A stretch of 64,000 nucleotides of DNA. It comes from Arctopsyche grandis. Lineage: Eukaryota; Arthropoda; Insecta; Trichoptera; Hydropsychidae. Position numbers and translations under genes: made by a program. Shown piece after piece: positions 1-11,184 of the stretch (its first letter is position 1; the number at the start of each line of letters is the position of its first letter). The notes beneath the pieces were generated by a model. It did no database searches and was not told the DNA's origin. It saw nothing but the letters and a program-made list of their open reading frames with translations. The stretch covers positions 11,907,501 through 11,971,500 of the forward strand of contig NC_135362.1 in assembly GCF_051622035.1 (NCBI RefSeq), written 5' to 3'.

Positions 1-1000
1 CAAAGATTTTTTAAAAGCTTAAAAATCTATGAATATGTCTCGTATACTAAAGATATTAGAAAGCTCTATACAAAAAACATTTTTGTATACAATATACAAA
101 CTTCTGTTTAAGCAGATGAAAAGTCGAGAAAACTAGTCTCGGGATATTTCATGTCAGTCAAACGGAGTGCACGAATTTGAATGTATTTTAACAAATTGTT
201 GTTAAAAATTTGGTCAGAGTTCGGAAACCAGAAGTAGTATATTTTTTAAAAAATATTTTTTTTTGACCTTTTAAATTATATTCTTCTATCTTTATAATAT
301 TTATAGTGATGTTAAGTAATAATATACATTTTGAACAAAATCCGACAACCGGAAGTAGAACATTTGTCTTTTGTAATTTTCCCTACATTTACGCTCAATT
401 TTAGTAGAAGATATTCTCATAGCCGGTATATGTACATACATACATACATATGTATGTAAACGCGAGTAAATGTTTTATTATAGAATTATTTTTTTATACT
501 TCTTATATTTCTCAAATATATAAATTAAGTTATGTGTTGGTCACATACAATTGTTTTCAACGTTTCCAATAACAATAGTGAGTGTTAAGAAGTCTTTCAG
601 TTAAAAATTATAAAATATTACAAAAGAAACTCAATCGAAAAATACAAACTAAATAATCTTGCATTATTGGAATTTGAATTTCTTGTTTTATGCTTATAAT
701 ATTTTTGATGATATTAAGTAATAAAAAAAAACTAGAACAAAATCCAACAAACGGAAGTTGAACTTTTGTCTACCAAAATGTATAATTCCCTATATTAGCA
801 CTCAAACGAGAGCGTTTTCATAGTCTTTATGTGTGCGCCATTATCGAATTTTCTTTTTGACACTTCTTATCTTTCCCAAATACACACAGTCACGGGTTGG
901 TCATATCCGATTTTTTTTATTAATTTAAACGAACGCAATGAGATTGCTATTTAATTACAAAATGAAAAGTTTTTTAAACGTATACTTATACTATACATAA
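1..1000. repeat. Diverged repeat of about 400 bp, two or more units
   Basis: Segments near 290-440 and 695-830 share ATGTTAAGTAATAA, AACAAAATCCGACAAC and CGGAAGT motifs in the same order. The stretch 571-662 recurs at 30333-30424 (GAGTGTTAAAAGGTCTTTC and TAAAATATTACAA motifs). No coding sequence or termini recognised. This may be an old transposon or satellite-derived repeat. Confidence 0.5.
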
Positions 1001-1139
1001 TTAGTTAATATTGTGTTTAAAGTAATCTAGTGTTTATAGGTACAATGTAATTTCGATTCTTTATTTTCAGCGTAGAATCATATTATTTATCATTAAGTTT
1101 TTTTATTAGAATTATCATAGGTAAGATTATTATATTTAA

Positions 1140-1460
1140 AATGCTCTTTTTTAACTTCCGACTCGCTCGGGGATTTTGATGCGCCGAATGTGGAAGGGAA
1201 TCGCGTGCCCCAAATTCGGGGAAATTGCCCGAAATTAAATTTAGTGAATTTTCCATACAGCGATGGAGGGATGTCTTGGGTCATTCGCCCCCCTCCTCTC
1301 TCGGGTGTTTGCAGGTTCATTTCTGTGTTAGATTAAAAACAAATTGAAATTCGTACCCGCGGCGCATTACGTGCGGCCACTGGGCCCCGCGCCCCCGGCT
1401 CAAAATCATAATTTAAGTTGGCATCCGTCACCGGGAGGGTTTAACCGTTTTAGTCGCGGA
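1140..1460. other. GC-rich unique block, no gene
   Basis: Stands out from the AT-rich flanks, with CGAATG and GGGGCCC-type motifs. No consistent coding frame. A candidate conserved non-coding element. The rest of 1,081-3,786 shows nothing beyond AT-rich sequence and TACATATGTA motifs, except 2,930-3,080, which is also GC-richer. Confidence 0.3.
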
Positions 1461-1929
1461 AAATCCACACTAATCTAGTGGAAAAATTACGCAATTTATT
1501 ATTCGATACACTCCGTCTTAGCGGTGCTAAATTAAAATTTCAATCACACGCCCCGAAAGTTTAATGCAAATGTCGTAAACATTTGCATATATCGCAAACG
1601 TAATTTCAAATTAGGCCTCTTTCTAATAGGATTGCTTTATTTTGAAACTGGAATAGGATCATTTTCTAACAAAATCGAGATAAACTGTATTAGGTCAGGT
1701 AATTCCGTAGTAAGTGTATTTAATCCAGTCATGCAAACAATTGATAAAATTCATCTAAAAAATATTTAACTATTTAATATTTTAACAAGTCACAGTTTTG
1801 TTAAAAAAATATGAACTTCATATGTACATACATATGTCATATATTCTTTATTATGTACATGTATTTTAATTAATAGAAAAAAACAATTGTATGAAATAGA
1901 AACGCAATGTTACCTAATTTTGCATTATT

Positions 1930-2065
1930 TTAATCCTCATCAAACATAATTAATATTATTTTAACTATATTTGATGATTTTAATTATAAATATAATTAAT
2001 ATTATTTTAATTATATTTATAAATATAATTAACATTATTTTAATCCTCATCAATAATAATTAATT
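1930..2065. repeat. AT-rich tandem repeat, unit about 40 bp
   Basis: Three units around ATAATTAATATTATTTTAA with CATCAA boundaries. Confidence 0.6.
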
Positions 2066-3790
2066 TAGAATTGTAGATAATATTTATGAATTGTAAAATG
2101 TGCTTCAGGATTTGTATGATAGCAAAAAATAAAAATGACTGGTTTTAAAGAGCAGTTTTTTAAAAACTGTAAAATTGACGTTATTAAGTGAAGGTGAAGT
2201 TTTATTATTTCAAATAAATTACACAATTATGTGTATTTTTTTACTGGCTGCTAAATTCACAATCCACAAACAAATGTTGGCTGAAATTATATGGCGATTA
2301 AATAGGTTTAATTAGATTATTTGTCGGAAAGATAGGACGAGTTGTAGAATGAGTGCTAAAATTCAGCTGAAATATATTATAATTTCATAGAGATAGAATT
2401 TTAGACAACTAGAACAGTTATTATTCTATTGCCAAGTATCAAATGTATATGTACCTATACATACATATGTACATATTTATCTAGAAAATAATACATTTAA
2501 TATTTTGTGACATAGAAAATTAAATTGGGTTTCATTTTAAAATAAAAATATTTGAAATTAGATTAAATGTATTCGGTATTTTAAAAAATATGGTTGCCAT
2601 AGGTAAAGTAGTTATTATGTTAGAGGATTAATATATTTATTCATAAATTATAAATTCGAAAAATATCATGATACATACATATGTACATGTATGTATTTAT
2701 CGTTCATAAAGAAATGTAACAAAAGTGGTAATGCAAATTTGACGCTATTAAAAAAATAAAGTAAAAATGAAAAATGGACTGACACCACTTTTTGGATATC
2801 TGTTTTTATATATCAATTCGGAAAATTTCGTCGAAAAAATTGAGTGTTCTTGGATCGATGTGTAAAAATTGAAATAAAAAAAACAAAATTGCATTTCTTT
2901 CGAACGCTGCTCGTGCTATTTTAATGTGCATTCGTTGCGAACGTTTCCTCGGGACATTTTCTCTGTGGCTGGTTTTGGGTCGGTTACGGTTCGGGTTTGG
3001 GGTTGGTTTGCAACAGCCCGAACCCCAGGCGGTCACTCATTAAGCGCCGGATCAAAATCCCACCCCCAGATGAAAGATCTGGCACACAAACGCACACCCA
3101 CAAACGTAATACTAAAACACATTTGCATAATAATATAAATAGGAGATGTACATACATTGTATATCTGTGTGTTGATTTTATTTTGATATACCGAAGTTGT
3201 CGTTTGCGAGAGTCAAACAAATTCAAATTTTCCCAAATAAGAAGCGACCATTTCTTAATGTTATTCCATTCCGCGTATCCATTTGAAATGTTCTCATTAA
3301 TTACTTAATTGATTTGGCGGATATAATTCTGTGCGAGTAAAATTACACATTAACTTTTCGTTCGTTTAATATAAATATATAGCTGAATAGAAAAGATGGA
3401 ATTATAAAATAAATATGAGCCGTAGTTATATGCATACATATGTAGATATCGTATTATATTTGAGAATACGCGTAGAGTTCGCCTGAACGGTTATGCAGCA
3501 GTTATTATGACAGACGGTCGGATGCAGGCAGATGAACTAACTGTAATATTATTCTTAAAGGATGATCCGAAAAATGAACGCCAATATAAATTATTTTAAC
3601 TTTTAGAAAACCAATGTGAAATTAAACGATTGTTTACATACTTTTTACATATTTTAATATGAATATTAATACACACATATGTATGTATGAGCACATATAT
3701 TTGACGTACATATGTACATATATCCAAAAAATAAAAATTGAATGTTGAAAGAACTTATTTCTTAATTTATTTAAAATGTATAGACATTAA

Positions 3791-4328
3791 GAGGGCTGGA
3801 CACCATCGCCTTGTCCATACAAACGTACTATACTTCTCCCTTCCTCAATTATGGCACCAGAGAAATTATTTTTTAATTTTAATATGCTATGGATATCCAC
3901 CATTAGGGTGTATCTATCGTTTTATTTTTTTGATTAATTATTTTTTATAGGAGCTAGGAGCCACCAAACATCTATAAAATCGCCTCTTTTTTACACCCAC
4001 GAATAGAGTCCAGCGTGCTTATTTAACGGTCGATTTAAAAAAAAATATGTCGATAGTTGCACAGAAAATGTTTTGAAAAAATCTCATACCGATGATGAAA
4101 TGTTTTTAAAAATTGGTCCAGTTTTGGAGGAGAAAATAGGAGAATACGAAACCTCGATTTTGTCGATTTAAAATACATATTATCTGGTGGAAGCGCAACT
4201 GTCGCATTCACTCAATATATATATTGATATATATATATTGTCGCATTCACTCAATATATACATTCATTCAATATATATATCGAAGAAAAGAACGGCAACA
4301 AAATTAAGATTTCAGGTGTACAGCCCTC
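3791..4328. mobile_element. MITE with TTAA target sites
   Basis: Ends GAGGGCTGGACACC and GGTGTACAGCCCTC are inverted, with TTAA on each side (3787-3790, 4329-4332). 538 bp, no coding capacity; TA-rich repeats lie near 4210-4280. TTAA is the piggyBac target, but the termini are not classic piggyBac CCC ends. Confidence 0.75.
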
Positions 4329-4717
4329 TTAAGATGAAATACCCGATTTAGGTCAAAGAAAATACATATATAATTCAGTAAACAGATGGTCACAGTTGAC
4401 CTAAATTTTTATAAGATCCACACTTTACTAGCTTTTACAATTTATGCATTTCATATTGTATGTTATTTACTAGTTATTTACCGTAGGAGGTCTATCGGTT
4501 TATTATTAGTAAATCAAACATTTAACTTCCTCCAGTATATGTAAATAGTTAATAAAAGTAATCAAGTAGTATATATCTGTGGATATGCATGTACATATGT
4601 ACGTATAAAAATAAGCTATTTAATATCTACTCTAATGAAAATTCTTCTATTTCATGAAAAATATTTCAAAATAACTGATATATGTACGTTTGTTAGATTG
4701 GTATAAGGTATAAGTGT

Positions 4718-5050
4718 GATCGGGATAACGAAGAGAGACAGGAAATGGAATGCGTGGGTGAGAAGTGTGACAAGGGTATTTGCCATAGTGGAGAGAGTGA
4801 AGAGATTGAAGTTGCAAAGGGCTGGTCACTTGGTTAAAATAATGTACGTAAGGTGAACAAGAGAAGTGCTGAAATGGTATCCGAGAGAATATAAAAGGGT
4901 GAAAAGGAGGCCGCAAGGAAGATTTCTGGATGAAATAAAAAAAAATGTGTGGGGTGAGATGCATGAGAGTTACCCGAAACCGGGACGCATGGAAGCGTAT
5001 TGGAGAGGCCTTCATCCAGCAGTGCATGGTGAATGGCTGTACATGCTAAA
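4718..5050 (+). pseudogene. RTE 3' fragment, decayed
   Basis: This matches the last 330 nt of the RTE coding region at 58926-61883 at roughly 80% by eye. It encodes remnants of the WVRN...VKRLK, EVLKWYPRE and AYWRGLHPA segments, with frameshifts and stops. It is 5'-truncated, as usual for LINE insertions, and ends next to a MITE at about 5055. Confidence 0.85.
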
Positions 5051-5056
5051 CGGACA

Positions 5057-5262
5057 ATATCGCACATGCCGATCTCGCATATGGCAATGGTTGCTACGAA
5101 AATCGCGAATAAGGTATAACTGGCAATTGAATTCTCGTGACCGTGAGAAGACCCTGATAATTAGCGTGGTTGACTCTCGGTGGGTGGGGTTTTGAGTGCC
5201 AGATATTCTGTATTTGAGATTTTTGCAACGATTGTCGTGTGCGAGATTGACATGTGCGGTTT
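5057..5262. mobile_element. MITE family M5
   Basis: Long inverted ends of about 55 bp: CGCACATGCCGATCTCGCAT at the left and the reverse complement of CGCACATGTCAATCTCGCAC at the right. The inner motif GAGTGCCAGATATTCTGTAT is shared with 58186-58345 and 56950-57150. Directly follows the RTE fragment. Confidence 0.65.
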
Positions 5263-6310
5263 ATGTATACATACATACATATGATACTTATATAATATTT
5301 CAAATAAGCATTAGATTAAGAAAGTCATGCTTTTGTGTGTGTCGAGGAAGAATATGTTATTGGTACAATGTGTATGTACGCAATCAAATGTTAACCAAGA
5401 GGGGAAATTTGATTCAATATTTAAAAATTTATTCTAATAATATTTGAATTTAAATTCTAGCGGTGTTGGTGAGTCTTGTATCGTTAGATAGTGACGTCAG
5501 TACTCTCGGGTAAAATCTTCCAGGTGAGAAAAGGTGTCTCGCTTTCCGGCACCACTAAGCCCGACCTCGTTTGTGCCTGTAAATAAATACGTACACCTCC
5601 TAACAGAATTATATGGAAATGTTAACTTATAGTTCCTACTCACCCGGTAGTCTGCCCGGCCGCAGAACAGCGGGGATTGCACCTAATGGGCTTACGTACG
5701 CCACCTAGCTAGCAATTATTGTTAAATATTAAAAATATATATTATAAAAATAGAATATGTATTAATAAACAGCGAAAACGGCACAAAGTTTTCGGTAAAT
5801 TTGTTATTTGCGTTTAAAAAATAAATACGCTTTATTTTCGCAGACGCTTTTGCAGTATCGATTCGACGTCAAACACTATCTATTTGGTTACCTGACAACG
5901 ACCTCGTTTATTGTGCGAGGGTCGTAAGCTGTGCGTGTAATATTGCGTAAAAGTGGACCAGTCCCAATGATGGTATATTTAGATAAACATGAGAAAAGTC
6001 TCGCGGTAGAGTTAGGGTGGCCGAAATTTTCGGGCGATTTTCTTCTTCTAAATTGTACATAAAATTGTAGTCTTGTATGATGATTTCATTTTATTACTTT
6101 ATGAAGTAGTTTCTAATAATTTTGGCGATCCACATTTGTAAGTGTCGTATTTCGCTTTCAGGTATTTCATATTTCGAAAAAAAACCCCTTAAAAATTAAT
6201 AAGGTTCACCAAGCTCATATAAATTTGTAAATTATTTTTTTCTGCTTGATTTTGCCAAGTAAGGCTTGCAATACTGTAATGGATAGCGAGTGCCTAGAAC
6301 TTATATTTTC

Positions 6311-6745
6311 ATTTATTTATTTTTACATACATATATACCAGAAAGGCCTAACAGGTAAACCCCAAATGCGCCTTACTAGCCTATTAAAAACAATGCATAA
6401 TTTTTATCACATATGTACATAAGTCGTTGAATTACGAGACACTGGAAAACTCGAAGTTAACGAAACATCTATGAATCTTGTACATAAGTCATACTCAAAT
6501 AGTGGTGACATAGTGGGTAGGAAGGTTTTTTAGCCAATTTAATGGAGGAACCATTTCAACAATGAAATCAGAAAAATTGGCAAATTCTGATGGGAAACGA
6601 TCGACTTGGAGTCATAAATATTCAAGTCTGACCAGCAGCATTACAGATGATATACTCAGAATAAATTATTTTCAATCGAGGCTAACTCACGGGATCGAAC
6701 CCGGTGACCTAGGTAAAAGCCCAACCATCGAGCCATGCTGCTACT
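6311..6745 (-). mobile_element. SINE family S1, full length, tail type T1
   Basis: tRNA-derived head on the minus strand (box A-like GCATGGCTCGATGGTT; box B GGGTTCGATCC near 6690). Next is a core containing AAGTCGATCGTTTCC and TCTGATTTCATTGTTGAAAT, then a 3' hairpin with a GCATTTGGGGTTTACC loop and an ATAAATAAAT tail. The same core recurs at seven places in this window. Confidence 0.85.
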
Positions 6746-7620
6746 TTTATCTCCAAATATAATGAATGCAGAATCTTCATATTTTATGTATTTCTCATAA
6801 AAATCTCTGTGATTCAAATTATATCATTACGAAATAAAAACATTGATTATAATCAACAGAAATAACAATTTTCGAGAGAAACCCCTTGTACACGTCCCTC
6901 ACAGATGCGAGAGAGAGAGAGAGGGGGAATTCAGTACGCTGCACTCAACGGTCAGTGTGAGAATGACATCCGCCTTGAAATGACGGCGCTTTTTCAGTCG
7001 TTATTTTTTTCATTTCTTACATTTATTTTAAATTATTCAATATGATAAATTATTTATTGCTAATTACAATGATTAACCTCGCACATTTTGCATTATTTTA
7101 ACTTAAACCACACATTTTTAACTGGAGGATTAGTATCCAATACAGTGGCTTGTGGATTTGTTTTAGCACAGTAAGGCAAGTATTAAAATGCATATTATGA
7201 TCTTCTCAGTAAGTTGGTATAATTTGCAAGAAAATAAATTTTAATGCGTCAATTACATATGTACATAGATATTTATGATGTATATGTAGAATTAACAGAA
7301 GGAAGCGGCACTTTGAAAAAGGATCATTTAATTTTTAGATATTTCAAATTGAAATATTGCAAAATATGTCCATTCAATTTAGCCTACTAATAAAATGGTA
7401 AAATTTACATTTTTATATACAGCTTTTCCTGATCCATCTTCTGGTAAGGGCTTATACACTCACTTGACCTTTGATCGATGCTGTGGTGGCAAATTTGAAT
7501 TTCCATCAGCGCAGCAGTTTTCCGATCACGTGTATGTGTGTAACCTCAGCCCTCAGTCTAATTACGAAATTTAAAAACCAAATCGGCTAAAGCCTGTGAC
7601 TAATTTTAAATTTCGTATAT

Positions 7621-7869
7621 TTAGCGTCGGTCTTTCCAAAGCGGGATATTTTTACGTTGGCGAATCTCATCTAGGCCCCCCTCGCTCAGATTAGTTTTAG
7701 GTGTTGAAATAGGCGTCTGTGCGACTTGAAGCGTGAACAAAGCCCTAATTTCAAATCCTAATCCAGTTTTGCCGGAGGGTCCTTTCAACAAAACGGAGCG
7801 CGTGTGTTCAAATAAGTAGTGGCGACTAGCGTAATCAACGAGGCATGGGGAGTGGTGGAAAATCACCAA
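7621..7869 (-). CDS. Unrecognised 82-residue open frame
   Basis: GC-richer than its surroundings, with a mixed amino acid composition (PSGKTGLGFEIRALFTLQ in the middle) rather than low complexity. No family, signal peptide or convincing splice context recognised. It could be a decayed element fragment, an exon, or chance. Confidence 0.2.
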   Translation of the reverse strand: MVIFHHSPCLVDYASRHYLFEHTRSVLLKGPSGKTGLGFEIRALFTLQVAQTPISTPKTNLSEGGLDEIRQRKNIPLWKDRR

Positions 7870-8340
7870 GTCAACATTGACAAACGTAAACGGAAATGAA
7901 CAATACCATCGAGATATGATTTTTCAACATATTTATCAGCCCAGCTAGAATGCAGCTCACGTTTTAATCGATTTTTTTACTATTATAGTTGAGCGGTCAA
8001 ATCCGAGAGCGGTCAAATCGGAGATGTATGTATGTATATGTATATATTTGGATAATTTGTATATTTATGTGCATTTTTATTTATTTTATTTATTTTAAAA
8101 AATCAATACCACAGAGACTTGACAGGTTGCCCCAAAGCGTCAATGTGATTTTAATACAAATAATAAAAATCATAAAAATTACAAAAAAACACCATAAAAA
8201 AAATAATAAAAATCATAAATAAAAAAAAACATAAGAAAATAATAAAAATCATAAATAAAAAAAAACATCATAAAAAAATAATAAAAATCAAGTAAAAAAT
8301 ATGTACACAAAATAAAAACAAAGAAATAAGATTGAAAAAT

Positions 8341-11184
8341 TTATATCGTGCTATTTAGGATGTGTTCCACCAACTCAACATAACTGGCATCGAATAGGTC
8401 CAAGTAATGTGCCAGTAAGTTAAGGAGTCGAACAGCTCTCGAGAGGGGGGAGTTCATGAGCACGTTTGATTTAGCCCTAATTGGTAAAAATATATCATGT
8501 TTTCTTAAAACTCTACGATTTTCCGGGGCCCAGAATTTTAGTTTCTCCAGGATAGTGGGATTGTGAATCTCTCCTCTAAGTAATTTTACGAAATGTTTCC
8601 CAAGAAATAAATCTCTTCTCTTTGCCAGGGAGTTGAAACCCAAAGATCCCAAGACAAAGGCACTAGGGAACAGATATGGATAAAATCCAAATGTCTTCAG
8701 ATATAAAAATCTAAGGAATTTCCTTTGGACTCGTTCCAACATTAGAGAGTAACGAAGTTGATAGGGAGACCATATAATGGAGCCAAACTCGAGCACACTG
8801 CGAACTAATGTACAATATAAGAGACGAATGGCAGTGAGCCCTAGTTCGGACGAATTACGGATTACGAATCCAAGGATTTTTGTTGCCCTATCACAGATAT
8901 TCTCAATGTGAATGTTGAAACTCCAACTATTTTCGAAGACTATTCCCAGATCAGATATAAATAATTCTCTCTGAAGAAGAGAATCATGAAATTTATACGG
9001 ATATTTAATAGGAGAACGAGAACGAGAGTAAGAAATGACCCGACACTTTAGGATATTGAAGGGAAGTTTATTAACATTAGCCCATTCATAAATAGAATTC
9101 AAATCCTCTTGCAAATAAAGAGCGTCAGGTAAATCAATTATTCTCTTATAGATTTTTAAGTCATCCGCATATAATAAAAATTTAGAATGGTGAATAGAAG
9201 ATTGAATATCGTTGATAAATATTAGGAATAATAAAGGGCCAAGATTTGATCCTTGGGGAATCCCAGAAGTGGCAACATACTCATAAGAAAAGCAACTCCC
9301 AAACTTAACGAATTGACGTCGATCCTGTAAATAAGAAATAAAAAGACCAACAAGATTATAAGTAAATCCAATAAAACTTAATTTACTAACCAAAATTTTA
9401 TGATCAACTTTATCAAACGCCTTCTCAAAATCAGTATATATTACATCCATTTGATTATTACAATCCAAAGTGCTGGTTATGTCATTAGAGAAACATAACA
9501 AGTTGGTAATGGCTGATCTGGCCGGACGAAAGCCATGCTGCTGATCAATGAGCATACTTTGAAAGTGATTAAAAATGTATCTGTGTAATATTACCTCAAA
9601 CATTTTGGCTGGCGCTGACAAGATAGTTATTGGTCTGTAGTTCCTTACACAAGATTTATCGTCCTTCTTATGAATAGGAGTTACTTTAGAGCATTTCCAT
9701 AAATTGGGGAATGAAGAGTTCCTTAGAATTAAATTAAAAATGAATTTTAAAGGTTCTAAGAGACTAACCTCACATCCTTTTAGGATGTAATTAGGGATGG
9801 AGTCAGGACCGGAAGAATAAATATTTTTTAACTTTAGAAAGCCATATTTCAGATCGGAAGAGTCAAGATGATTAATCGCTAAAGTGGGGAAAGTAAATTC
9901 CGAGTCATTGGTAGGTTCCATGGAATCAGTAGGATTATTGAAAACTGATTTAAAAAAGTCGGCAAATCCATTAGCAATGTTTTGATCACCCTCTAACAAT
10001 CCAGAATCATTGTACATAATGGTCGACTTTACACGATTTACACGTTTAGAATTAATGAAGTTCCAGAATTTCTTAGGGTTTTTAACTATGGAACTTTCAC
10101 AATCAGCTACATAAACATTATATGCATTATTAATTAATTTCTTAATTTCCGTACGTAAAATACGGAAATTATTTAAGATAAGAGGATTGCTCGATTTCTT
10201 CCAGAGTTTATGTGTTTGATATTTACTTTTTAAGAGATTAATAATTTCTTTAGTAAACCAAGGCGGATAAATCCTTTTACTCGTCACTAATCCTTTCAAC
10301 CGAAAACAATCATTAAAAATAGAATATATAATGTCATAGAAATTAGAGAGGGCCAAATTAACATCTTTGCACTCAAAAACTCGCTCCCATTGACAATTAC
10401 AAAGAATATCATTTAAATATTTGAAATCAACATTTGTAAATAACCATCCATTTATGACAGAGGTATTAAGACAGTTATTTATTAAACGAAGTGAGGAATA
10501 AGTTATAGTTAATTTTAAATGAATATCAAGAGCAGGATGATAGCTGTCTTCAGGAACCAAGGAATCAACTGAATTTGAAATAATAATATTCTGACAATCT
10601 AAATTTGTTAATAGAAAATCCAACATGGAATTATTAAAATAGTTTCGAATAGTATTAATTTGTTTTAAGTTGAATAAAGATATAAAAAAATTAAGGTCAT
10701 CAGGAAAACAGTTAGAAGAATTCAGATTAAAATCTCCAGATATAAAAATGCGACCATTACTTAAATGTGAATAATTAGATATAATTAAATCAAAAAATCG
10801 CTTATAAATATTTGGTGGAGATCTTGGTGGAAAATAAATAGTACATATGTATATAAAAAAAGGAATGTTAACAAATCTTAGTTTTAGCCATACACATTCA
10901 TGAATGTCCTCAAGATGACAAAGTCTTTCAACCGAAATAATATTTGTATTTTTAACTGCTAGAAGAACACCACCACCTCTGGCAGATCTATCATGGCGAT
11001 ATATATTGAAACTGCTGTCAAGTACTTCGGCATCATGTACAGATGAGTTTAGCCATGTTTCAGTAATAGCAAGGACGTCAATAGATCTAGAAGCGGCGTT
11101 GTTGTAGAATTCCTTGAGTTTTGTATTTAAACCCCGCACATTTTGATAATAAAGTTTAATGTTACGGGTCACGGGTTTGGGCAA
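8341..11184 (-). CDS. LINE ORF2: endonuclease and reverse transcriptase (947 residues)
   Basis: Nicks target DNA and reverse transcribes the element RNA at the nick. Residues 1-225 are an apurinic-type endonuclease (YYQNVRGLN at 12, TETW at 41, GDFN at 150, SYHPAL at 214). Residues about 455-720 are the reverse transcriptase: KVTPIHKKDD near 500, NYRPI at 515, DFEKAFDKVDH at 585, GIPQGSNLGP at 641, and the catalytic YADD at 672-675. A C-terminal domain of about 200 residues follows. The frame is uninterrupted. It overlaps ORF1 by 23 nt, so translation may rely on reinitiation or termination-coupled start. Confidence 0.92.
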   Translation of the reverse strand: MPKPVTRNIKLYYQNVRGLNTKLKEFYNNAASRSIDVLAITETWLNSSVHDAEVLDSSFNIYRHDRSARGGGVLLAVKNTNIISVERLCHLEDIHECVWLKLRFVNIPFFIYICTIYFPPRSPPNIYKRFFDLIISNYSHLSNGRIFISGDFNLNSSNCFPDDLNFFISLFNLKQINTIRNYFNNSMLDFLLTNLDCQNIIISNSVDSLVPEDSYHPALDIHLKLTITYSSLRLINNCLNTSVINGWLFTNVDFKYLNDILCNCQWERVFECKDVNLALSNFYDIIYSIFNDCFRLKGLVTSKRIYPPWFTKEIINLLKSKYQTHKLWKKSSNPLILNNFRILRTEIKKLINNAYNVYVADCESSIVKNPKKFWNFINSKRVNRVKSTIMYNDSGLLEGDQNIANGFADFFKSVFNNPTDSMEPTNDSEFTFPTLAINHLDSSDLKYGFLKLKNIYSSGPDSIPNYILKGCEVSLLEPLKFIFNLILRNSSFPNLWKCSKVTPIHKKDDKSCVRNYRPITILSAPAKMFEVILHRYIFNHFQSMLIDQQHGFRPARSAITNLLCFSNDITSTLDCNNQMDVIYTDFEKAFDKVDHKILVSKLSFIGFTYNLVGLFISYLQDRRQFVKFGSCFSYEYVATSGIPQGSNLGPLLFLIFINDIQSSIHHSKFLLYADDLKIYKRIIDLPDALYLQEDLNSIYEWANVNKLPFNILKCRVISYSRSRSPIKYPYKFHDSLLQRELFISDLGIVFENSWSFNIHIENICDRATKILGFVIRNSSELGLTAIRLLYCTLVRSVLEFGSIIWSPYQLRYSLMLERVQRKFLRFLYLKTFGFYPYLFPSAFVLGSLGFNSLAKRRDLFLGKHFVKLLRGEIHNPTILEKLKFWAPENRRVLRKHDIFLPIRAKSNVLMNSPLSRAVRLLNLLAHYLDLFDASYVELVEHILNSTI

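Larger units (their letters stand above)
5263..8077. other. Intergenic, no host gene seen
   Basis: Apart from the S1 SINE and the small open frame at 7621-7869, I see only AT-rich sequence and a GA-rich run near 6907-6926. Confidence 0.4.
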
